A model generated the notes under the pieces. The model saw only the letters and a list, made by a program, of their open reading frames with translations, made no database searches and was not told where the DNA came from. Made by a program: the position numbers and the translations under genes. This document shows positions 26,030 through 34,127 of a stretch of DNA of 64,000 nucleotides, piece by piece; positions within the stretch are counted from its first letter, which is position 1; every line of letters begins with the position of its first letter. Source of the stretch: an uncultured Granulosicoccus sp. (GTDB lineage Bacteria; Pseudomonadota; Gammaproteobacteria; Granulosicoccales; Granulosicoccaceae); the NCBI GenBank assembly GCA_947495035.1, contig CANLXI010000015.1:108315-172314 (forward strand). Direction: 5' to 3'.

Positions 26030-26040
26030 TTCGGCGGGGG

Positions 26041-26745
26041 ATGACGACAATGGAGCAAGTTACAGCCTCAACCGACAGCCGGACGGTCGTGCCTCTGCGT
26101 GGCGTGAGAGCCATGATTGCGGACAAGATGGCTAGCAGTCTGCGAGAGGGAGCGCAGCTGACACATCACGGAAGCTGCGATATCAGTGGCCTGCTCGGAT
26201 TCAAGCAACGTATGGCTGCCGACGGTGTGAAGCTGTCGGTGGAGGATATCGTCAATCACTGTGTTGTTCAGGTTCTGCAGCGTCATCCGGACATCAATGG
26301 CACTGTAAAGGACAAGGAAATTCACCTCTCTTCATCAGTTGACTTGTGTGTCGCCATCGCGCTGCCAGGCAACCTCCTGGTAGCCCCCGCCATCTTTGGT
26401 GCCAATGAAATGGACCCATCCAGCTTGCGAGAAGCACGTCGTGATCTCGTTAGCCGTGCACAGTCAAACAAGCTGAGTGTCACCGAGATGACCTCGGGGA
26501 CCTTTACCGTCAGCAACCTGGGTTTGACACGGGTTGAACACTTCACTCCGATCATCAATGCTCCGCAAATCGGAATACTCGGCATAGGCTGTTCGACCGA
26601 ACGCCCTGTATCCGATAGCGACGGCAATATCACACTGCGACCGTACGTTGGCCTGTCATTGACGTTCGATCACCGTGCAATCGACGGTGGGCCGGCAGGT
26701 GACATACTGACTGACTTGTGCAACACGATAGAGGCACTCTCATGA
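26041..26745 (+). CDS. Stand-alone E2 acyltransferase catalytic domain
   Basis: A 234-residue 2-oxo-acid dehydrogenase E2 catalytic domain. It begins almost directly at the domain (VPLRGVRAMIADKMASSL) and ends with the active-site DHRAIDGGPA, with His211 and Asp215, preceded by GTFTVSNLGLTRVEHFTPIIN. There is neither a lipoyl domain nor a peripheral subunit-binding domain; typical E2 proteins are 370-430 residues. It would need the separate 77-residue lipoyl protein for substrate and another way to hold E1 and E3. No E3 gene is in this cluster. Its stop overlaps the lipoate ligase start (ATGA). Confidence 0.9.
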   Translation: MTTMEQVTASTDSRTVVPLRGVRAMIADKMASSLREGAQLTHHGSCDISGLLGFKQRMAADGVKLSVEDIVNHCVVQVLQRHPDINGTVKDKEIHLSSSVDLCVAIALPGNLLVAPAIFGANEMDPSSLREARRDLVSRAQSNKLSVTEMTSGTFTVSNLGLTRVEHFTPIINAPQIGILGIGCSTERPVSDSDGNITLRPYVGLSLTFDHRAIDGGPAGDILTDLCNTIEALS

Positions 26746-27512
26746 ACGGTGCTGCGCAAGCACTTCGCATTTTCGATCATGTCAGCGATGGTTTGCAGGC
26801 AGAAATGGATTTGCTGCTTGCACCTCACGCCGCTCATGGCACTCAGTCACTCGTATGGCGGACCAGTCAGTCTCTGGTTGTACCCGCCAGCTTTGCAGCC
26901 CGACCTGGCTTCGGGGAGGCCGTCGACGCGAGCAAGGAGAGAGGCTGGCCTGTCGCATCCCGAGCCACAGGGGGAGGGACCACGCCGCAAGGACAGGGGA
27001 TTCTCAATGTCTGTCTTGCATTTTCACCCACATCACGGCCCTCGATTCATGCTGCCTATCGCCGAATCTGCATGCCGCTACAGAGAGCCTTCGAGGAACT
27101 GGGCATGCGGACGACATGTCAAGCCGTACCCGGTTCATTCTGCGACGGTGAGTTCAACATCGTACACCGTGGTCAGAAGCTGGTGGGTACTGCTCAGCGC
27201 TGGCGCCCGCCTCGCTCAGGAGGCGGTCACCGCATCCTTGTACATGCATTGATCCTGCAGTCAGCAAACGTGAGGGAAGTGGTGCAGGCCATCAATGCCT
27301 TTCATCAGGATCTCGGACTCGACGTCCCTGTCCACCAACACACCCACACGACGGTGGAAGCTGCGGGAAGACCAATGAGTGAAGTTTCTTTCGCAGAGCT
27401 CCTGACGAGACATATCAACGACCATGATGCTTTGCTGGAGCATACTACTACAGATCTGACCCCAACGCCGCTCAGATCTCGCAGGGTGTCGGAGGCTGTC
27501 ATTGGCGCTTGA
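26742..27512 (+). CDS. Lipoate-protein ligase A family protein
   Basis: A 256-residue LplA/LipB-fold enzyme. It has the ligand motif SRATGGGTTPQGQGILN (about 73-89), SFCDGEFNIVHRGQK and KLVGTAQRW with the lipoyl-AMP binding Lys146. The usual histidine after the GGG motif is replaced (TTPQ), so substrate handling may differ. It is coupled to the E2 gene by a 4-base overlap, so its likely job is to lipoylate the 77-residue domain encoded just upstream. It could use free lipoate or octanoate. The lack of a separate C-terminal domain fits short LplA forms. Confidence 0.85.
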   Translation: MNGAAQALRIFDHVSDGLQAEMDLLLAPHAAHGTQSLVWRTSQSLVVPASFAARPGFGEAVDASKERGWPVASRATGGGTTPQGQGILNVCLAFSPTSRPSIHAAYRRICMPLQRAFEELGMRTTCQAVPGSFCDGEFNIVHRGQKLVGTAQRWRPPRSGGGHRILVHALILQSANVREVVQAINAFHQDLGLDVPVHQHTHTTVEAAGRPMSEVSFAELLTRHINDHDALLEHTTTDLTPTPLRSRRVSEAVIGA

Positions 27513-27545
27513 ACAGAGCAGAAAGATCAACTGGTACGTATCGAC

Positions 27546-27598
27546 CAGCACGAACAGCACGAACAGCACGAACAGCACGAACAGCACGAACAGCACGA
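27546..27598. repeat. Tandem 9-bp repeat, nearly six copies
   Basis: CAGCACGAA repeated five times, followed by CAGCACGA, in the gap after the lipoate ligase gene. The unit is a multiple of three, and the reverse strand reads as a hydrophobic FVLFVL peptide, but that frame has no ribosome site and runs antisense into the ligase gene, so I treat the array as non-coding. Confidence 0.95.
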
Positions 27599-27720
27599 TT
27601 GCATACGGCTTGAATGAGCATGGCCCATATCAATGAATTCCCAGTGCCTGATGCCATTCCGGGATAGCCGCATCAGGCACAGGCGATCTGACCACCACTG
27701 AAAATCATGAGGAAAAGACA

Positions 27721-28023
27721 ATGACACACTATTCAGTACTTGCAGTCACACCGACCAATGAAGACTGGATACCGGGCTATATAGCTCCGGTGAATGCTCT
27801 GATAGCCAAACACGGAGGAGAATATCTGGCGCGTACGGTCAGTCACGAACGCCTTGAAGGTCAGGGCGAAGACGCCGCATTGCGCATCATCATTGCATGG
27901 CCTTCGGCAGAAGCCGCCAAGGCGTTCGTTGGGGATCCAGACTACGCACCTTACTTCAAAAGCAGAACGGAAGGCTCGGAAAGTCATCATTTCCTTATCG
28001 AAGGAAAAGACGATCTCGCCTGA
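27721..28023 (+). CDS. DUF1330-type small protein
   Basis: A 100-residue protein with the pattern of the DUF1330 ferredoxin-like fold: YIAPVNALIAKHGGEYLARTVSHERLEG split by a strand, then IIIAWPSAEAAKAFVGDPDYAPY. These small cytoplasmic proteins often sit beside degradation operons, with no proven reaction. It is 208 bases after the lipoate ligase, past the 9-bp repeat, on the same strand, and converges with the AcoR-like gene. A GAGGAAAAG-like ribosome site precedes ATG 27721. Whether it belongs to the dehydrogenase operon is uncertain. Confidence 0.78.
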   Translation: MTHYSVLAVTPTNEDWIPGYIAPVNALIAKHGGEYLARTVSHERLEGQGEDAALRIIIAWPSAEAAKAFVGDPDYAPYFKSRTEGSESHHFLIEGKDDLA

Positions 28024-28056
28024 TTCCCAGGGAGTGTTCGGACCTCGGCAGGGACG

Positions 28057-29949
28057 CTAACGCTCCTTGTCGGGTCTGACTATTCCATGTCTGAGCATCT
28101 TTCGATGAATGGTGGCCCGACCGATACCCAGCTTTCTGGCTGCCCGTGACACGTTCCAGTGAGTACTATCAAGAGCATCCATGATGGCTGTCTTTTCATC
28201 ACAGGGAGATGAAACCAGCGCCGGCCGTGAAGCACCCTCTGCGGCAGACTCGTCGCTGTTGACCGAATGTGAGCGCAACGTGATGTCGCAGAGCGAAATA
28301 CGCTCGCCGTTACCCGCAATTAGTGATTGACGCAGTGTGTTGCGTAGTTCTCTGACATTGCCGGGCCAGTCATGATGCCGGATGGCCACTCTGGCATCGT
28401 TTGTCAGCTCGACTGTATTGCCGGCAAGTGTAGTTGCTATTGCTGAAGCCAAGGTGTCTACCCCTTCTCGATTGCGCAAAGCGGGTAGAACGAAGTGCGC
28501 ACCGCACAGAAGATAGTAAAGATCCTCTCTGAAGCGCCCGGCATCCACCTCCGCAAGCAGATCGTGATCAGTCGTCGCGACCACGTTCATCGGCAGAGCA
28601 CTGTGCCGGGCGCTGGCGTCGTGCTCCATGGACTCCAGGGTCTCGAGCAGGTTTCTCAAACGAGCCTGACCACTGGCTGGCAGATCGGCAACGTTCTCCA
28701 CCAACAGCGTCACAGACAAACGGTTGATGTCCGCTTGTTCAGCAACAGTCGATACCTTGTTCATGAATGTACCTGTCTGCAACCGATCCATCACCGACTC
28801 GTCGAACACTGTGCAATCCATCCTCACCAACTGAGTCGGACTATTCCCCAAATCCGCATGCAGTGATGTGACCAGTCGAGTCTTGCCGGTTCCGGATTCT
28901 CCTTCAATCAACAGAGGTATTCGGTTGGCAAAACAGACCTGAACCTGCTCAAGTGAGTCCGCCATTGCCCGACTGCCGATAGCAAGATTTCGCAATGAGC
29001 GGGAGAGTCTGCGCCGACCGAAATCACGCTGTTTCCTACGCTTCGGACCGCTTCCCGATACGGTGGAGAACGAGGAGCAGGCGACCTGTTCGCGCACCGA
29101 GATATTCAGAACGTCTCCCGAGTCAAGGTGCACGTCATGAACCTGCCCGGGTGTTCTCACAAGGTCCTCGATACTCAGACCGGCAATGGTATCCATGCTG
29201 GTACCGGTCAGTACTTCCAACCGGCCTTCGCCAGGAAATAACCCAGCGCCGCGAGTGGCCCCCAGAATGCAACCGGAATCATCAAGAGCGATGAGCGTGT
29301 CGCTGGCACTCAATCCCGTCCCGGTTGGACTGCTGACGGTAACTATCAATGCATCCTTGTAGTGTTGCTCGAACAGTAGATTCTGTACTCGCCTCGACGC
29401 CTGTTCGAGCAATTGTTGCGAAAAAATGCATTCTGCTGCATTGCCACTATCCATTGTCGACAATGAAACAGCTCCAATCATGCGATTGCAGGCATCCAGT
29501 AGCGGTACCGAGGTACAGGAAAAGGAATTCAGTTTGGAAAAGAAGTGTTCATTGCCCCGGACTGTCACGGTCTCACCCAGAGTCATCGCCATGGCGACAC
29601 CGTTGGTACCCGCAATGCGCTCATTCCAGCAGCTGCCCAGTGCAATTCCGTGACGCTCGAAACGAGAATGACCCTTGTCACGGGCCTCGAGGCGGACGAC
29701 GACCTGATCAGCATCGCACAGGACCAGACAATGGCCTGCGTGGCCGGCAATATCGGCCAACCGCTGAAAGATACCTCGACGGCCGCCAATCTTGTCAACC
29801 ATGGCTTCGAGTCGGGGCGTGACCTCCGTGGACTGCAAACGCATCACGGGATACATCGCCTCCTGCACGAGACTGAAGTCGTGCTTGCAGCGATCCCAGG
29901 ATTCTGCAATGGCTTTCTGGTACTTGCTCGACCGCAATTCGGATGCCAT
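28057..29949 (-). CDS. AcoR-like regulator with a degenerate AAA+ domain lacking GAFTGA
   Basis: A 630-residue AcoR-family protein. An N-terminal SWDRC segment precedes a GAF sensor (about 50-200, with ERIAGTNGVAMAM), a PAS-like region (~210-290), the AAA+ domain (about 325-555) and a C-terminal Fis-type helix-turn-helix (SRAARKLGIGRATIHRKM). Walker A is intact (GESGTGKT, 350-357) and RFREDLYY is kept. But where GAFTGA belongs the sequence is RLQTGTFMNKV (389-399), and the Walker B core LFLDEI is replaced by LLVENV (415-420). It therefore probably cannot remodel sigma-54 polymerase and may act as a sigma-70 regulator. It is convergent with the dehydrogenase cluster, its likely target. Confidence 0.88.
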   Translation of the reverse strand: MASELRSSKYQKAIAESWDRCKHDFSLVQEAMYPVMRLQSTEVTPRLEAMVDKIGGRRGIFQRLADIAGHAGHCLVLCDADQVVVRLEARDKGHSRFERHGIALGSCWNERIAGTNGVAMAMTLGETVTVRGNEHFFSKLNSFSCTSVPLLDACNRMIGAVSLSTMDSGNAAECIFSQQLLEQASRRVQNLLFEQHYKDALIVTVSSPTGTGLSASDTLIALDDSGCILGATRGAGLFPGEGRLEVLTGTSMDTIAGLSIEDLVRTPGQVHDVHLDSGDVLNISVREQVACSSFSTVSGSGPKRRKQRDFGRRRLSRSLRNLAIGSRAMADSLEQVQVCFANRIPLLIEGESGTGKTRLVTSLHADLGNSPTQLVRMDCTVFDESVMDRLQTGTFMNKVSTVAEQADINRLSVTLLVENVADLPASGQARLRNLLETLESMEHDASARHSALPMNVVATTDHDLLAEVDAGRFREDLYYLLCGAHFVLPALRNREGVDTLASAIATTLAGNTVELTNDARVAIRHHDWPGNVRELRNTLRQSLIAGNGERISLCDITLRSHSVNSDESAAEGASRPALVSSPCDEKTAIMDALDSTHWNVSRAARKLGIGRATIHRKMLRHGIVRPDKER

Positions 29950-30122
29950 CCGCCCCTCATTCAGTACATGCCGTCACTCCAGAATACCCGTTTGACGGAC
30001 CGTAGTCGATACCCCGAATTGCAAGCGGTCGACCGGGAGAGTGGTACAGACCCGCCAGAACGGCAGGCCGGCAAACGCGACTGAATGCCCGCCAGAACCT
30101 GACGGGCAATCAGCCGCAATGC

Positions 30123-30305
30123 TCACGACTTCGGACCGAGAATGAACCACGCAATGAGTCCGACGACCGGCAAGAAAACAACAATCAAAACCCAGATGAG
30201 TTTTTTCAACGTACTCGCTGTGCTGCCAACGATCTTGATGATCGCGTAGATATCCAGAACGAAAATGATAAAGCCGAGTATGCCGCCACCAAATCCGATT
30301 TCCAT
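30123..30305 (-). CDS. Small PLDc_N-type membrane protein
   Basis: A 60-residue protein with two hydrophobic spans (ILGFIIFVLDIYAIIKIV and LIWVLIVVFLPVVGLIAWFI) and the closing GPK, which is the PLD-nuclease N-terminal-like domain. CAGGAGAAAGAC precedes the ATG at 30305, an excellent ribosome site. Such proteins are inner-membrane anchors of unknown role. It stands alone, convergent with nothing, 64 bases beyond sequence upstream of the AcoR-like gene. Confidence 0.85.
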   Translation of the reverse strand: MEIGFGGGILGFIIFVLDIYAIIKIVGSTASTLKKLIWVLIVVFLPVVGLIAWFILGPKS

Positions 30306-30521
30306 GTCTTTCTCCTGCTGTTACAGATCAATTTGTCTGAGCAGAAGTCTATGTCTGTAACCCTCGGCCAGCATGCTCATTGAAGAACATGCACAACAGC
30401 AATTGAATCGAGCAACGTACAATACCCGTAGCGTGTAGCTCCACCGGGTGACGCCGAGCCGTCCTTCCGGTCACGCCGGAGCGCGCGCGCCAGGCCTGTT
30501 GCCTGGAGTGGAAGTCAGTGC
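30306..30521. other. 216-bp gap with GC-rich hairpins
   Basis: No gene is seen. CCAGGC (30490-30495) pairs with GCCTGG (30501-30506), and GTGAC and GTCAC arms lie around 30449 and 30471, giving two foldable elements just beyond the 3' end of the RraA-like gene. They may terminate that gene, but lack T-runs. A small RNA cannot be excluded. Confidence 0.35.
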
Positions 30522-31013
30522 CTACAGCGAGCCTTGGCTCAACGGTTCAGCCGTCACGATGACTCCATCGGTGTCGGTGTAGACATGATCACCCGGGCGG
30601 AACTCGACACCGCCGAATGACACGGCAATGTCACGCTCGCCTTGAGTCACGGGAATGTATTTTCTGGAGCAGGTTCCCAGCGCGTACAATGCCACGGGAA
30701 TGTCCTTGATCTGAAACGTATCTCTGATGTAGCCGTTGACGATGATTCCCGCATAGCCGCTGGCCTGAGCGAACTTCATCAGATTCTCGCCCACGATCGC
30801 GTAATAGGCCTGATCGGAATCCACCACCACCACTTTTCCGTGTCCGTCCTCATCCCGCAATAGTGTGATGAGATCGCTGTTGTTGCGATCCAGCCGCAGG
30901 GTGACAACTTCGCCCTGACACACGGGGGCACCACCGTAGTTCGAGTAGCCCGGACCGAGAACCGATACCTTGTCTGGGAAGGTGTCACAAAAATCTGCGG
31001 TGAAGTCGGCCAT
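30522..31013 (-). CDS. RraA-family protein / HMG-type aldolase (first of two)
   Basis: A 163-residue RraA-fold protein. It has YSNYGGAPVCQGEVVTLR near the N-terminus, GENLMKFAQASGYAGIIVNGYIRD with the conserved Arg-Asp pair that binds substrate and metal in 4-hydroxy-4-methyl-2-oxoglutarate aldolases, and FGGVEFRPGDHVYTDTDGVIV at the end. RraA proper inhibits RNase E and has much the same fold, so the two cannot be separated by eye. I start at ATG 31013; the longer frame lacks a ribosome site. It diverges from the glutamate mutase operon 128 bases away, so an aldolase or decarboxylase role on a C5-C6 keto acid made there is possible. Confidence 0.82.
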   Translation of the reverse strand: MADFTADFCDTFPDKVSVLGPGYSNYGGAPVCQGEVVTLRLDRNNSDLITLLRDEDGHGKVVVVDSDQAYYAIVGENLMKFAQASGYAGIIVNGYIRDTFQIKDIPVALYALGTCSRKYIPVTQGERDIAVSFGGVEFRPGDHVYTDTDGVIVTAEPLSQGSL

Positions 31014-31141
31014 GTTTTGCTCTCTGAAACGGATACCAGGCCCACTCGGCGGGGCGCAAACCGCAGATTCTATCATCTCGTTGTCTCTGTGCCGGGGGTA
31101 CTTTTGGTACTATGATCTGCTGGATACGGGGCGCGTGGAAC

Positions 31142-31567
31142 ATGAAAGTCGTAACGGGGGTGATTGGCAACGATATTCACGTGGTTGCCAACCGATTGAT
31201 GGATCTGTCGCTGAATGCGAGAGGCTATGAAGTCTTCAACCTGGGGGTAAACACCTACCTGGAGGAATTCTTCGATGCTGCCGTCGAGACCGGCGCCGAG
31301 ATTCTGCTGATTTCCTCTCTCAACGGGGAAGCCGAGGGCTGGGCTCGAGAGGTCAAGTTGCTCAAAGCCCGATACAAGAGCCTTGACAAGCTCATCATGA
31401 TGATCGGCGGCAATCTCACGGTGGGTAGTGGCAATGCGGAGGCCATCGTACCTCGCTACAAGAATTACGGCTTCGATCTCGTGTGCCATCAGGTGGATCT
31501 GAATACCGGTCTGGACATGCTCGAAGACTACATCCGGGAACGCTCACAGGAAGCATCAGACGCATGA
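31142..31567 (+). CDS. glmS: Glutamate (methylaspartate) mutase S subunit, B12-binding
   Basis: A 141-residue cobalamin-binding subunit. VVTGVIGNDIHVVANRL gives Asp11 and the cobalt-ligating His13 of the DxHxxG motif, but the glycine is Ala16; SSL (58-60) and GGN (89-91) complete the B12 signature. It pairs with GlmE to interconvert L-glutamate and (2S,3S)-3-methylaspartate through an adenosylcobalamin radical. ATG 31142 is chosen over the ATG ten codons earlier because the family starts at MKVV. The E subunit start overlaps its stop (ATGA). The Gly-to-Ala change is unusual. Confidence 0.88.
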   Translation: MKVVTGVIGNDIHVVANRLMDLSLNARGYEVFNLGVNTYLEEFFDAAVETGAEILLISSLNGEAEGWAREVKLLKARYKSLDKLIMMIGGNLTVGSGNAEAIVPRYKNYGFDLVCHQVDLNTGLDMLEDYIRERSQEASDA

Positions 31568-32928
31568 GCCAGCTACAGGAAGAACGGGAAATCATTCTCG
31601 GCAATGAAAATGTCGATTCCTTCGATTTCGATGAAGTACGCGAATTCGTGAAAGGTGCCGATGAACGGCTGTTCATCTCTCACCATTTCGATAAAAGGGA
31701 AAAAATGCTGGTGCAGCCTCGTGGTGGCTTCCCGACCTATGAAAAGCAGTTCGCCCTGTACGAATTTTTCGTGGACGCCAATGTCGACGTTCTGCCACTG
31801 ACCATCGACTCCAACACCCGGCTCAACGACTACGCCACGGCCAAGAAGATGCTGCGTCTGAGCGAAGCCAACGAGGTGGACATGCTCAACGGCTACCCAC
31901 TGGTCAATCATGGCTATCGCAACACGCGAAAGATGATGACGCACTTCAACCATCCCGTCAGCCTGCGTCATGGTACGCCGGATGCGAGGTTGCTGATTGA
32001 AATCGCCATCGCCTCGGGCATCTTCGAGATCGAGGGTGGACCGATCACCTACCTGCTGCCATATTCCAAGAATTTCCCGTTGGACAAGGCCTTTCTGTAC
32101 TGGAAATACGTCGAGCGCGTCTGCGCCGATTATTCGGCGCTCAACAAGCCCATCAACCGGGAGTCCTTCGGCCCACTGACCGCAACGCTGGTGCCGCCAT
32201 CGATCACGATCGTGATCCAGTTGCTGGAAATGCTGCTGTCTCTGGAGGAGGGGGTCAAATCCTTCTCCGTGTCATTTTCACAGCAGGGCTCGATGATTCA
32301 GGATATCGTCACCGGCAAGGTGACTCGCAAACTGGCAGATCACTACGCAGCGCAGATTGGTTGCGATGATGCCTCCATCCATCTCGTGTATCACCAGTGG
32401 ATGGGCGCCTTCCCGACCAACAGGGATTCTGCCGATCAGCTCATCAACATGTCCACGGTGATCGCCTCGATGTGCGGCGCCGACAAGATCATCACCAAGA
32501 CGCGCGAGGAGGCCGTAGGCATTCCCACCAAGGAGGCCAATGCCCAGACTGTTGCCAACACCCAGTACACATTGAGAATACTCAGTGGCTTGCCCGCCAT
32601 TGTTGACGAGCACGAGGAAGAGATTCTGACTGCGGAAGTGCACGCCATCATGGAGGCCGTATTCAATGATCCGGCTGACACACTGTGGCGCAAGGTCTTC
32701 AACTCGATCAAGAACGGCATCATCGATGTGCCTTTCTCACCGCATATCATCAACCACAACAAGATGATCACCATTCGCGATGCGCAAAAGAACATTCGCA
32801 TCATCGAACGCGGCAATGTACCGATTCCCGATCGTTGTTATGCCTATGAGAAGTCATGTTGCGACCTCGACAAGGACACCACCAGCATCGTCAACGACAT
32901 CATCCACGATATAGGAATCATGCAGTGA
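31564..32928 (+). CDS. glmE: Glutamate (methylaspartate) mutase E subunit
   Basis: A 454-residue catalytic subunit, slightly shorter than the ~480-residue clostridial enzyme. All residues I know to hold glutamate are in place: Arg53 (QPRGG), Arg86 (NTRLN), Arg135 (LRHGTPDARLL), Glu157 (EIEGG) and Lys323 (IPTKEAN), with HQWMGAFP near 277. The substrate should thus be glutamate or very close to it. Its start overlaps the S gene by 4 bases and its stop overlaps the GTG start of the L gene, so the operon is tightly coupled. Confidence 0.93.
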   Translation: MSQLQEEREIILGNENVDSFDFDEVREFVKGADERLFISHHFDKREKMLVQPRGGFPTYEKQFALYEFFVDANVDVLPLTIDSNTRLNDYATAKKMLRLSEANEVDMLNGYPLVNHGYRNTRKMMTHFNHPVSLRHGTPDARLLIEIAIASGIFEIEGGPITYLLPYSKNFPLDKAFLYWKYVERVCADYSALNKPINRESFGPLTATLVPPSITIVIQLLEMLLSLEEGVKSFSVSFSQQGSMIQDIVTGKVTRKLADHYAAQIGCDDASIHLVYHQWMGAFPTNRDSADQLINMSTVIASMCGADKIITKTREEAVGIPTKEANAQTVANTQYTLRILSGLPAIVDEHEEEILTAEVHAIMEAVFNDPADTLWRKVFNSIKNGIIDVPFSPHIINHNKMITIRDAQKNIRIIERGNVPIPDRCYAYEKSCCDLDKDTTSIVNDIIHDIGIMQ

Positions 32929-34127
32929 GTGCCAACAACGAAAAGCTGCTGATCGATATCGGCAGTACCTACTTCAAGGTCAGCACTTCGAACTCCATCG
33001 AGCAGCACTTCCGGGATTTCAACAAGCAGATCCTCGATGACCTGATGCACAAGTGCGGCGAAACCATTCAGCGCTTCGATGCACAGGATATTCATATCTG
33101 CTCGTCTGCCAACGGTGGACTGAGCACACTGATAATCGGTCTGACTCAATCCTACTCGCTGAAGTACGCGACCAATATCGCGTTCAATGCCGGAATCAAT
33201 ATCATCGATTCCATCGTATTCCAGGATATAGAAGACTACTCCATACCCAGTGATCTCATTGACGTCGTGATCATCGTTGGCGGAATAGACTCGAACGGCG
33301 GCCTTTTCGACGAGCGGCTCATCAGCTACCTGAGCAAACTTCAGTATTCCAATGTCGTTTACGTCGGCAATGCACCGGATGCAGCCCTTGTCGGCTCCCG
33401 GGTAGACAAGCTGGTGGTGCTGCCCAATATCATCGACGATCGACTGCATATCGTCGAAACACACCTGAAAGACTACCTTACCAATCTCTACCAGCAGGAC
33501 ATCGAGGGCAAGGAAGACATCAAGCATCTGTATCAGGTCACCGCCAACCAGATCTATCCGACACCCTATGTCGTCAACAAGTCTCTGCCGTTGATCCATG
33601 ACTCGTTCTCCGTGACCGACCCGTTCATTCTGCTGGACATCGGTGGCGCTACCACCGATGTGCACTACTCCAAGGATCTGGTAAGCGACAACATCGTGAC
33701 GGAGCAGGGCCATGACCGCATCGTGTTCAAGAAGCTGGGGGTCTACAAATCCAGGCAATCATTGATTTTCACGGCGGAAAACAACGAATTTTCCTACGAG
33801 CTGCTCATGCACCTCAAGGTCACCGAGAACATCTATAACGAACACAGTGAAAAGGCAACCCGGATCCTCATGCAGCTGGCGATCTTCCTGGTGCTGTGCA
33901 AGATGTCTCATTACAGGCCGAGTTACGTCACCCTGAAGCTGCTTGCAATGAATTCCATCGTGTTCACCGGTGGTATCACGAAAGTTCTGAATACCGAAGA
34001 CATCGAGGATGTCGTGGCCTTTTTCTACCGCAAGATTCTCAATTCGGATCACAAGCCCGTGACGGTACTGGATACCAACTACGACATCTGGACCATTGGC
34101 GCAAGGGAACACGCATCATGTCAATAA
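32925..34127 (+). CDS. glmL: Glutamate mutase reactivase-type protein (GlmL/MutL)
   Basis: A 400-residue ASKHA-fold ATPase of the GlmL family, with phosphate-binding segments LLIDIGSTYFKV at the N-terminus and ILLDIGGATTDVHY near residue 235, plus VVIIVGGIDSNGG. GlmL is thought to exchange damaged cobalamin and keep the mutase active. It starts at GTG 32925 inside the E gene stop (GTGA); the longer frame is just overlap with glmE. It is shorter than the ~460-residue clostridial homologues. Its stop overlaps the AMP ligase start by 10 bases. Confidence 0.88.
   Translation: MSANNEKLLIDIGSTYFKVSTSNSIEQHFRDFNKQILDDLMHKCGETIQRFDAQDIHICSSANGGLSTLIIGLTQSYSLKYATNIAFNAGINIIDSIVFQDIEDYSIPSDLIDVVIIVGGIDSNGGLFDERLISYLSKLQYSNVVYVGNAPDAALVGSRVDKLVVLPNIIDDRLHIVETHLKDYLTNLYQQDIEGKEDIKHLYQVTANQIYPTPYVVNKSLPLIHDSFSVTDPFILLDIGGATTDVHYSKDLVSDNIVTEQGHDRIVFKKLGVYKSRQSLIFTAENNEFSYELLMHLKVTENIYNEHSEKATRILMQLAIFLVLCKMSHYRPSYVTLKLLAMNSIVFTGGITKVLNTEDIEDVVAFFYRKILNSDHKPVTVLDTNYDIWTIGAREHASCQ

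Noticed and set aside
26030..26040. Frameshift or sequencing error splitting one E2 gene
   Set aside because: The lipoyl gene ends cleanly after a complete domain, and the catalytic gene has its own ATG with a G-rich sequence before it; about 100-150 residues of linker and binding domain are truly missing, which a single base error cannot explain.
27261..27596. Minus-strand frame with a repeated FVLFVL hydrophobic start, looking like a membrane peptide
   Set aside because: The start is the 9-bp array and the rest is antisense to the lipoate ligase gene; no ribosome site.
31014..31141. Cobalamin riboswitch ahead of the glutamate mutase operon
   Set aside because: The divergent gap is only 128 bases and I saw no B12-box-like sequence or the expected long structured leader.
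33896..34117. N-terminal extension of the acyl-AMP ligase by 74 codons
   Set aside because: The extension overlaps glmL entirely and has no ribosome site; the family starts at the ATG at 34118.
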